Shown here: piece after piece, positions 37,989 to 44,164 of the stretch
Numbering within the stretch: the stretch's first letter is position 1
Layout: each line of letters opens with the position of its first letter
NCBI GenBank assembly: GCA_964194555.1
Contig: CAXMMT010000030.1
Coordinates: 1 to 44,164 of the forward strand
Length of the DNA stretch: 44,164 bases
Reading direction: 5' to 3'
DNA from: SZUA-217 sp964194555
GTDB taxonomy: Bacteria; Actinomycetota; Acidimicrobiia; Spongiisociales; ZC4RG35
The notes under the pieces: model-generated
The model's database searches: none
What the model saw: the letters and a program-made list of their open reading frames with translations, nothing else
Told to the model about the DNA's origin: nothing
Translations under genes and position numbers: made by a program

Positions 37989-38138
37989 TGCCGTTGCTCA
38001 GATTGGCGGCTAGGCGCGCCAGTCGCCAGGGCGAGGATTCGCCACTCCTCGTGTAGGAATGGCGAAAAGGAGACCACAGCGAGTGGTGATGTCCTGATCG
38101 TCAAGATGGGTGACATGCATTATTCAGCGGGCTCCTAG
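37970..38138 (+). repeat. 169 bp CTAG-ended inverted-repeat element, family 2, copy B
   Basis: It matches the minus strand of 24297-24464 along its length (for example GATGCCGTTGCTCAGAT and AGGCGCGCCAGTCGC are shared with one or no changes). The left end has CCAG for CTAG, and the right end is CTCCTAG. It overlaps the last 19 bases of aroF and ends 5 bp before the stop codon of glnE. Confidence 0.85.
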
Positions 38139-38143
38139 ACCCC

Positions 38144-40897
38144 TCATTCGTAGAAGAGCTGCTCGAAACTGCGCCTCGCACGCCGGGTGTATCGGCGATA
38201 TTGCTCCCGCAGCTCACCCGTCCTGTCGAACCCGAGGGAAGCGGCGAGACGGGCTGTTGACTCCGGATCGGTGGGCAGCGAATTTGAGTCGCGCCCCTCC
38301 TGAAGATGGAGTCTCAATCTGACGCGGGTGCAGAAGAGGTAGGAATCGTGCAGCGAGTTGTAGTCGGCAGTCGAGAGGATTTCGGCCTCGCGCAGCCTGT
38401 GGAGCGCCGGGAATGTCCCGGTAACCCTCAGCTCCGGAAGAGAAACGCCGTGTTTGAGTTGGAGCAGCTGGGTCAGGAACTCAACGTCCGACAGTCCTCC
38501 CGGCCCAAGCTTCAAATGGAAATCGGCGTCCTCTCCCGGCGGTATTCGCTCGGCTTCAACCCTCGCCTTGATCGAGCGAATCGCGCGAAGCATCTCACTT
38601 GGGGGTGGAGTTCCCCAGAGCGCGGGTTCGGTGATCTGGGTGAATGAAGCGAGGACATCCGCGTCACCAGCGACAGCTCGCGCCCGGACCAAAGCGAGAA
38701 GCTCCCAGGGCTCGGACCACTCCGCGTAGTAGCGGGCGAAGCCGGCGAGCGACCTCGCCATCGGACCTTTGCGGCCTTCTGGCCTGAGGCTGGCGTCAAG
38801 CTCGTAGGCTTCTCCATGTCGGCTCGGCTCCGAGAGCACCTTGCTCAGCCCGGTTGCCAGGTGGAGAGCGCGATCCCGACTGTGCTCGTCGTCGAACACA
38901 TACATCAGGTCGATATCCGATCCGTATGACAGTTCGTGACCGCCCCACTTCCCCATGGCGATTACACCGAAATCGGTTGGTTCCTCCTCCGTCAGGATGT
39001 GGAGGGCTCCGGTGATAGCGGCGTCGGCGCTGTCCGACAACGCACCGAGCGTTGTCTCCATGGGCCCCTCTCCGAGGACATCACGGGCCGCGATTCGAAG
39101 CTTTCGGCGACGGACGAAGCGGCGAATTGTTCCGATCTTTGCGTCAATATCCGGTCTCGAGTCGAGAAGCCCCAGAAGTCTCTCGTTGGCAGCCTGGCGA
39201 TCCCGTACGAAAGAAAGCTGGCCGTCGTCGGCCAGACGAGGGATGAACTCGGGGATCCTATCGATTAGATCGCCGAGCAGCTTGCCGGTGCCGAGGAGGA
39301 TGCAGAGACGTTCCCCGGCGACAGGATTGTTCTGCAAGAGTGTCACCAGGGCGCCGTGATCCGGGCTGTTGGCCAGGAGGAGCCGCAGTTGGCCAAGCCC
39401 GAGATCGGGGTCGGGAGACTGGGACAGCCAGTCGAGCATGAGCGGGAGGGCCTGATGCATGACCCTTGATCGGCGGGTCAGTCCGGCGGTCAGCTCCTCG
39501 AATGCCGTGGCCGCGCCCACGACATCGCTGAAACCAAGGGCCTCGAGTCTTCGTGCTGCCCCGGTCTGGTCGAGACGAGCGGTCGGAAGACCCACCAGCG
39601 AATCGAGTATTGGTCGGAAGTAGAGACGCTCGTGGAGATCCCTCACCTCCCGTTTCACATTGTCGAGCTTCTCAACCAGGGCTTCCGACGGGTTTGTCAT
39701 GAATCCAAGGCTTCGCCCAATTCGTTCTCGTGCCTCGATGGAAGCCGGGAATTGATGGGTCTGACGAAGGTCCCAGAGCTGGACCCGGTGCTCGACGTTA
39801 CGGAGGAATATGTAGGCGTCGATCAACCTCTCGGCATCGTGGGTCTCGATGTAGTCGTGGGTATTGAGAGCTTCGATAGCATCGAGCGTCGAGAGCACTC
39901 GAAGGTCGGGGTCAAATCTCCCGTGAACCAACTGAAGAAGCTGCACGGTGAACTCGATATCTCGAATCCCACCTCGTGATCGCTTGAGATCTGTGCTGGA
40001 TGCGGCATCTTCAGCCTGAGCCTTGAGAAGCCGGATGCTGCGGAGAGCATCGACATCGAGGCCCCGCTCCCAGATGATCTGATCGGCTAACTCCATGAAT
40101 CGACGTCCAACATCGGTGTCACCAGCCGCTGGCCGGGCCTTGAGCAACGCCTGCAATTCCCACGCCTCGCCCCACCTCGCGTAGTACGACCTGTAGCCCT
40201 CGAGGCTTCGCGTCAGGGGCCCCGTTGAGCCCTCGGGGCGTAGGTCTGCGTCTATCTGAAGAGCCGGTCCGTCGAATGTGGGTGCTGACAGGCTCGACAC
40301 GAGACGACTGGCGATGGCGAGCGCCGCGCTTCGACTCTCCGAATCCTGGCTGTCGACTGGCTCGTGCACGAAGACGAGGTCGACGTCTGAGTAGTAGTTG
40401 AGCTCCCTTGCACCCCACTTGCCCATGGCAATGACAGCGAACCCCAACTCGCCGGCTATCGGATGTCGCTCGCTGACGTGGTCGGTTGCAGCCTCGAGGG
40501 CTCCACCGATGATTTCGTCGATCGCATCCGAGAATCTTCCGGTGGCCTCCCTGACGCCGGTGCGCCCTGCGAGGTCATCTCCTGCAATCTCCACGAGAGC
40601 AGCCTGAACCCGAAGACTCACCGAGTCGTTTTTGGCCGCCCCGTTGAGCAGATGAGGGTTGGCAGCCAGTGCCTTTGAGAGTGCGCGGCTGGCGCCGGCG
40701 AGTGCAACCACTGTCTGCAGCCGGTGGTCATCTGAGACGATTGATGAATCGGCCTCCAGAACCGGGGCAAGACGGCCCAACGAAGCGTCCGGATCGGCGC
40801 CGGCCCTGACAGCGGTCTGTATTCGGGCTGTCGCGGCCTCGTCGAAGCCAAGTTCAACGAACGCAGCGTCAATGGGACCGTGATCTCGATCTGTCAC
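38144..40897 (-). CDS. glnE: Bifunctional glutamine synthetase adenylyltransferase/deadenylyltransferase GlnE
   Basis: A 917-residue regulator of glutamine synthetase. Two nucleotidyltransferase halves are clear. The N-terminal deadenylylase half has 'GKWGARELNYYSDVDLVFVHE' and 'IDADLRPEGSTGPLTRSLEGY', and the C-terminal adenylylase half has 'GKWGGHELSYGSDIDLMYVFD' and 'LDASLRPEGRKGPMARSLAGF' (split over the motif), each followed by 'YYAxWxExWE'. Metal-binding Asp pairs are intact in both. GTG 40897 is preferred to the longer frame because of the TACCCT -10 box 6 nt upstream. glnA and glnB/K are not in the window. It is divergent from nadE with 40 bp between start codons. Confidence 0.95.
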   Translation of the reverse strand: MTDRDHGPIDAAFVELGFDEAATARIQTAVRAGADPDASLGRLAPVLEADSSIVSDDHRLQTVVALAGASRALSKALAANPHLLNGAAKNDSVSLRVQAALVEIAGDDLAGRTGVREATGRFSDAIDEIIGGALEAATDHVSERHPIAGELGFAVIAMGKWGARELNYYSDVDLVFVHEPVDSQDSESRSAALAIASRLVSSLSAPTFDGPALQIDADLRPEGSTGPLTRSLEGYRSYYARWGEAWELQALLKARPAAGDTDVGRRFMELADQIIWERGLDVDALRSIRLLKAQAEDAASSTDLKRSRGGIRDIEFTVQLLQLVHGRFDPDLRVLSTLDAIEALNTHDYIETHDAERLIDAYIFLRNVEHRVQLWDLRQTHQFPASIEARERIGRSLGFMTNPSEALVEKLDNVKREVRDLHERLYFRPILDSLVGLPTARLDQTGAARRLEALGFSDVVGAATAFEELTAGLTRRSRVMHQALPLMLDWLSQSPDPDLGLGQLRLLLANSPDHGALVTLLQNNPVAGERLCILLGTGKLLGDLIDRIPEFIPRLADDGQLSFVRDRQAANERLLGLLDSRPDIDAKIGTIRRFVRRRKLRIAARDVLGEGPMETTLGALSDSADAAITGALHILTEEEPTDFGVIAMGKWGGHELSYGSDIDLMYVFDDEHSRDRALHLATGLSKVLSEPSRHGEAYELDASLRPEGRKGPMARSLAGFARYYAEWSEPWELLALVRARAVAGDADVLASFTQITEPALWGTPPPSEMLRAIRSIKARVEAERIPPGEDADFHLKLGPGGLSDVEFLTQLLQLKHGVSLPELRVTGTFPALHRLREAEILSTADYNSLHDSYLFCTRVRLRLHLQEGRDSNSLPTDPESTARLAASLGFDRTGELREQYRRYTRRARRSFEQLFYE

Positions 40898-40903
40898 CGG
40901 GCC

Positions 40904-40909
40904 AGGGTA
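40904..40909 (-). promoter_or_regulatory. -10 box TACCCT (minus strand) for glnE, leaderless
   Basis: TACCCT on the minus strand, 6 nt spacer, GTG 40897. Confidence 0.45.
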
Positions 40910-40925
40910 AGTGCCCTCCAACGCG

Positions 40926-40931
40926 TATCGT
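40926..40931 (+). promoter_or_regulatory. -10 box TATCGT for nadE, leaderless
   Basis: TATCGT, 6 nt spacer, ATG 40938. The divergent glnE box ends 17 bp away, so the two promoters nearly touch. Confidence 0.5.
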
Positions 40932-40937
40932 GTTGGC

Positions 40938-42593
40938 ATGACAATTCGGGTCGCAGGCGCCCAAATGAATCTGACGGTGGGAGACATCTCGGGCAACGAG
41001 GCTGCGATTGCCAACGCAATGACCCTGGCGGTGGAGGCGGATGCAGAGGTGCTCCTCGTTCCCGAGCTGGCACTGACCGGTTATCCCCCTGAAGACCTGG
41101 TGCATCGTCGCGACTTCGTGGACGCCAACCTGGCAGCACTCGATCGATTGGCGGCTTCCGCCACCCACGTCACGACGATCGTCGGGTTTGTCGACCGGGC
41201 ATCCGATGTGGCGAGGGAGGCGGCCGACTCGGAAGCAAGGCCGGTGGCCAACGCCGCAGCGGTTCTTGGCAGCGGTGCCATCTTGGGGATCTATCACAAG
41301 GTTCTGCTGCCCAACTACGGGGTCTTCGATGAGGACAGATACTTCTCGGTTGGAGCCGATCCGGGTCGGACCTGGCCAGTCGGTGATGTGTCGATCGGCT
41401 TGTCCATCTGTGAGGACATCTGGCTGCCAAATGGGCCGCCAAGCCAACAAGCGGAGCGCGGAGCGCAGATTCTCCTCAATATCAATGCGTCTCCGTTTCA
41501 CCGCGGGAAGGCTGCTGAGCGGGAGGAGATGCTCGCGACCCGCGCCAGGGATGCGGGTATGCCTGTCATTTATCTGAATCTGGTCGGTGGCCAGGACGAG
41601 CTCGTGTTCGACGGGGCATCGGTGGTGCTCGACGGGAAGGGGAGCGTCATCCATCGCTCCGCCCAGTTCGAGGAGGACTTCTTCGTCGTGGATGTCCCTA
41701 TCGGGGATGAAATTGCTTCACCAGGCTCGATATGTCCTCTTCTCGAGCCTACCGAGGAGATGTATCGTGCCCTGACGGTCGGTCTAGCCGACTACGTAGC
41801 CAAGAACGGTTTCGAGAGTGTCGTCATCGGTCTCTCCGGCGGTGTCGACTCGGCCCTCACCGCTGTCATTGCCGTAGACGCCCTCGGACCCGACTCGGTG
41901 CAGGGAGTAGCAATGCCGTCGCGGTTCTCCTCGGACCACTCACTGACTGATGCCCGCGCCCTGGCGGAGAATCTTGGAATCAGGTTCGACGTCGTGCCGA
42001 TAGATGGCGTGTACGAGGCCCATCTCGATTCACTCTCGGCATTCTTCGAAGGCACCGAGTTCGGGGTTGCCGAGGAGAATCTCCAGGCCAGGTCGCGGGG
42101 CGCGACCCTGATGGCCCTCTCGAACAAGTTCGGCCCGATGGTTGTGGCCACCGGCAACAAGTCTGAGATGGCGACCGGTTATGCCACCCTCTACGGCGAC
42201 ATGGTTGGTGGCTATTCGGTTCTCAAGGATGTTTTCAAGACGTCGGTGTACGAGTTGGCTCGCTGGCGGAACAAAGACCGCGAGATGATCCCGCAGAACA
42301 CGATAGACAAGCCACCTTCGGCGGAACTGCGACCCGATCAGAAGGACTCAGATTCACTTCCGCCCTACGAGGTCCTCGACGCGATTCTCGAGCGGTACGT
42401 GGAGCGAGACATGGGCACCGAGGAGATCGTCCAGGCGGGATACGACCAAGATCTGGTTACCCGGGTGGCGCAGATGGTCGATCGCAACGAGTACAAGCGG
42501 CGCCAGGCTGCTCCCGGAGTCAAGATCACGACCAAGGCCTTTGGGAAGGATCGACGTCTCCCGATCACCAACGCCTACCGTCCGGGCGCATGA
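40938..42593 (+). CDS. nadE: Glutamine-hydrolysing NAD+ synthetase
   Basis: A 551-residue enzyme that converts nicotinate adenine dinucleotide to NAD+ using ammonia from glutamine. The N-terminal nitrilase-fold glutaminase has the triad E43 ('VPELALTGYPPEDL'), K121 ('YHKVLLPNYGVFDE') and C158 ('GLSICEDIW'). The C-terminal synthetase half has the PP-loop 'IGLSGGVDSALTAVI' and 'ATGNKSEMATGYATLYGDM' for ATP and NaAD binding. ATG 40938 fits family start and -10 box. It overlaps the next gene by 4 bp (ATGA). Confidence 0.95.
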   Translation: MTIRVAGAQMNLTVGDISGNEAAIANAMTLAVEADAEVLLVPELALTGYPPEDLVHRRDFVDANLAALDRLAASATHVTTIVGFVDRASDVAREAADSEARPVANAAAVLGSGAILGIYHKVLLPNYGVFDEDRYFSVGADPGRTWPVGDVSIGLSICEDIWLPNGPPSQQAERGAQILLNINASPFHRGKAAEREEMLATRARDAGMPVIYLNLVGGQDELVFDGASVVLDGKGSVIHRSAQFEEDFFVVDVPIGDEIASPGSICPLLEPTEEMYRALTVGLADYVAKNGFESVVIGLSGGVDSALTAVIAVDALGPDSVQGVAMPSRFSSDHSLTDARALAENLGIRFDVVPIDGVYEAHLDSLSAFFEGTEFGVAEENLQARSRGATLMALSNKFGPMVVATGNKSEMATGYATLYGDMVGGYSVLKDVFKTSVYELARWRNKDREMIPQNTIDKPPSAELRPDQKDSDSLPPYEVLDAILERYVERDMGTEEIVQAGYDQDLVTRVAQMVDRNEYKRRQAAPGVKITTKAFGKDRRLPITNAYRPGA

Positions 42594-43417
42594 TCGGTCA
42601 GGTTCTGATCAACGGCGAGCTGAGCGACGGCCGGATCCCGGTCACCGACTCGTCCGTTCTTCGTGGTGACGGGTGTTTCGAGGTGCTCAAGGCCTACGAC
42701 GGGCGACCATTTGGGATCGACGCGCACCTCGATCGATTGGAGGCGAGCGCCAGCCGCCTCGAGATCGATCTACCCGATCGTGGTGACATCTCGAGTTGGA
42801 TAACGGGTACGGCCCAGAGTTTGGGCGATTGCTACGTCCGTGTGGTCGTTACCCGCGGATCCAGTGTTCCTGGGGAGGACGAGATACCCCAGATAATCGT
42901 CTTCGGATACCGATGGGCTGATGACCCGGGTCCGATTCGGCTCTCTCCGGTCGAGTCGCCGTGGCACGCCGCAGGGGTGGAATGGGATCTTGCCGGCGCC
43001 AAGATTCTCTCATATGCCCCGAACCTTTCGGCGATCAGAAAGGCCAAGAGAGAGGGCTTCGACGACGCTCTGTTGGTCACCACCGATGGGCGGGTTCTGG
43101 AAGGGGCAACGTTCTCGATCGCCTGGGTCATCGATGACGTGATTGAGACGCCAACGCTCGCTCTGGGAATTCTCGACTCGATAACCCGTCAAGTCGTATT
43201 GGATGCTGCCCGTGGGCTCGGCATCGAAGTGTCCGAAGGCTCGTGGACTCTGGATCGTCTCGCCGATGCCGTTGAGGTGATGGCCCTCTCCACCGTTCGC
43301 GAGGTGCAATCTGTTAGCCAGGTTGGGAAGGTGGCTTTTCGGTCCGGACCCATCACTTCCCATCTCGCTTCGATCTTCGAAACGGCCACGCGGGGGGAGT
43401 CGAAACCCGGGAACTAG
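42590..43417 (+). CDS. Class IV aminotransferase (BCAT / aminodeoxychorismate lyase / D-amino acid transaminase family)
   Basis: A 275-residue fold-type IV PLP enzyme. 'PVTDSSVLRGDGCFEVLKAYDGRPF' (split over the N-terminal strand) and 'HLDRLEASASRLEI' are family-typical, and the Schiff-base lysine is in the 'AKILSYAPNLSAIRKAKREGFDDALL' region, with 'GRVLEGATFSIAWV' binding the cofactor phosphate. The family covers IlvE, PabC and Dat, and I cannot separate them here. It overlaps nadE by 4 bp, so they are co-translated; no functional link is obvious. Confidence 0.85.
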   Translation: MIGQVLINGELSDGRIPVTDSSVLRGDGCFEVLKAYDGRPFGIDAHLDRLEASASRLEIDLPDRGDISSWITGTAQSLGDCYVRVVVTRGSSVPGEDEIPQIIVFGYRWADDPGPIRLSPVESPWHAAGVEWDLAGAKILSYAPNLSAIRKAKREGFDDALLVTTDGRVLEGATFSIAWVIDDVIETPTLALGILDSITRQVVLDAARGLGIEVSEGSWTLDRLADAVEVMALSTVREVQSVSQVGKVAFRSGPITSHLASIFETATRGESKPGN

Positions 43418-43430
43418 CGCTGCCACCGGT

Positions 43431-43436
43431 TACGTT
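43431..43436 (+). promoter_or_regulatory. -10 box TACGTT, leaderless
   Basis: TACGTT, 8 nt spacer, ATG 43445. Confidence 0.5.
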
Positions 43437-43444
43437 GGGGTGTC

Positions 43445-43954
43445 ATGAAGTCCCGAACTCTGGTCTTGCTTCTCGCTGCGTTTGCAATGCTGGTCGCTGC
43501 CTGCGATGCCGAGCAAGCGGAGCTCTCGACAACCTCCTCTGTGATCACTGGGACCACTGAAACACCTGGTCAGGTGACTACCACAACGCTCGAGCAGGAC
43601 ACCACGACAACGACGATCCTCCGTGGCGAGACTGTGGCGAGTTATGAGATAACAGTTCGAATCTCCACGGACAACGGAGAGATCTTCTACGTTGTGATAC
43701 CTCCCGGCGCCTACACCGATGTCGATCTGGAGAACTTCGTCGGAGACCTGATAGAGGCCAATCCTGGCCTGTGGGGGGCCGAAGTCTTCGATGATGAGGC
43801 CGCGGTTCAGGCCTTCGTGATCCCTGAGGACCAGCGAACGGAGGCGCAGCAGAGCCTTCTCGACGAAAACCACTTCGTCAGCCTCATCGGTGGTGACACG
43901 ATGAAGTTCCAAGGCCCGTTCGCGGAGTTCGGCGAGTTCGTGATTGGTAGCTAG
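43445..43954 (+). CDS. Secreted lipoprotein with Thr-rich linker and YceG/MltG-like N-terminal region
   Basis: A 169-residue lipoprotein. The signal ends in 'LVAAC' (C20 lipidated), and residues 24-58 are a Thr-rich spacer. The mature part has 'ITVRISTDNGEIFYVVIPPG' and 'VGDLIEANPGLWG', short and without catalytic residues; a resemblance to the LysM-like start of MltG-type proteins is only an impression. Function unknown. Its TAG stop lies in a CTAG that starts an 18 bp repeat-end copy. Confidence 0.7.
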   Translation: MKSRTLVLLLAAFAMLVAACDAEQAELSTTSSVITGTTETPGQVTTTTLEQDTTTTTILRGETVASYEITVRISTDNGEIFYVVIPPGAYTDVDLENFVGDLIEANPGLWGAEVFDDEAAVQAFVIPEDQRTEAQQSLLDENHFVSLIGGDTMKFQGPFAEFGEFVIGS

Positions 43955-43968
43955 CGACAGGCCACTAG
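43951..43968. repeat. 18 bp CTAG-to-CTAG repeat remnant between two stop codons
   Basis: CTAGCGACAGGCCACTAG carries the family 3 end GCGACAGGCCACTAG. Its left CTAG holds the stop codon of the lipoprotein gene and its right CTAG holds the stop codon of the convergent mgtE gene. Confidence 0.6.
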
Positions 43969-44164
43969 AGCAGAAGGCCTGCCACGAGGAGAAATCCGCC
44001 AAAACCGACAACGTCGGTGATCAAGGTCACGAAGATCGACGAGGCGAGGGCCGGGTCCTGGTTGAGTCTCCTCAGAATCAGCGGAATCGCAGTCCCGGCC
44101 ACGGTCGCAACGACGAGGTTGGCCAGAGAGGCAATGGCTACAACAACGGCCAGGGTCGCCGGTT
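43965..44164 (-). CDS. mgtE: Magnesium transporter MgtE, C-terminal fragment (cut by window edge)
   Basis: About 66 C-terminal residues are visible on the minus strand: 'ASLANLVVATVAGTAIPLIL', 'RRLNQDPALASSIFVTLITD' and 'VVGFGGFLLVAGLLL'. These match the last two membrane helices of MgtE, where 'D-P-A-x-A-S-x-x-x-x-T-x-x-T-D' forms part of the Mg2+ pore. The stop codon is at 43965-43967. The rest of the gene lies beyond the window. Confidence 0.85.
   Translation of the reverse strand, partial: PATLAVVVAIASLANLVVATVAGTAIPLILRRLNQDPALASSIFVTLITDVVGFGGFLLVAGLLL

Overview
The window is a 44 kb piece of a gene-dense bacterial chromosome with high GC content. The gene content points to an actinobacterium, possibly an uncultured Acidimicrobiia-type lineage. 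The taxonomic call is an inference from several signs: clpS followed by a DUF2017 gene, an XRE regulator next to an HbhA-like protein (the Rv0474-Rv0475 order of mycobacteria), a TIGR03252-like HhH-GPD protein, two Thr-rich lipoproteins, and many genes whose -10 box sits only 6-9 nt before the start codon (leaderless transcription). There is no large plasmid or phage block.

Layout. 1-3.2 kb: the 3' part of a peptide-type ABC substrate-binding protein, then a broken alpha/beta hydrolase joined to an N-terminally truncated tyrosine integrase that lies beside tRNA-Lys, which looks like the scar of an integrative element. 3.2-7.8 kb: an endonuclease IV-like/LigD-polymerase fusion, a HisA-like/VOC fusion, and a P5C-type aldehyde dehydrogenase. 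7.9-12 kb: an orphan sensor kinase, PlsY, a flippase-like UPF0104 membrane protein and a Bcp peroxiredoxin bracketed by two 166 bp repeats. 12-23.3 kb: acyl-CoA metabolism (beta-hydroxyacid dehydrogenase, AONS/KBL-type enzyme, biotin-dependent carboxylase alpha and beta, ferredoxin, MaoC, and a tightly overlapping thiolase/CoA-transferase/SDR-like/SDR operon), plus a hydrolase-cyclase fusion. 23.3-26.5 kb: small unknown, secreted and membrane proteins, an HhH-GPD protein and a DUF4388 protein. 26.5-33.9 kb: uridine kinase, ProC, proline dehydrogenase, a long ArsR-type regulator with a coupled small protein, a membrane Fe-S oxidoreductase, a lipoprotein, ClpS and DUF2017. 33.9-44.2 kb: a MobA-like transferase, DUF4332, HbhA-like/XRE pair, VIT-type transporter, DAHP synthase, GlnE, NadE, a class IV aminotransferase, a lipoprotein and the C-terminus of MgtE.

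The most novel signal is non-coding. Five full-length elements of 166-169 bp fall in three sequence families. They share CTAG-ended terminal inverted repeats, a common internal core at the same offset, and G.U-compatible arm differences on the same relative strand. Several insert exactly at stop codons or finish a -10 promoter box with their CTAG end. Further 18 bp end-only copies are scattered in the last 10 kb. The second notable item is the endonuclease IV/LigD-polymerase fusion. Metabolically the region combines proline-glutamate interconversion (ProC, PRODH, P5CDH-like), acyl-CoA turnover with an Fe-S electron acceptor, and nitrogen/NAD housekeeping (GlnE, NadE).
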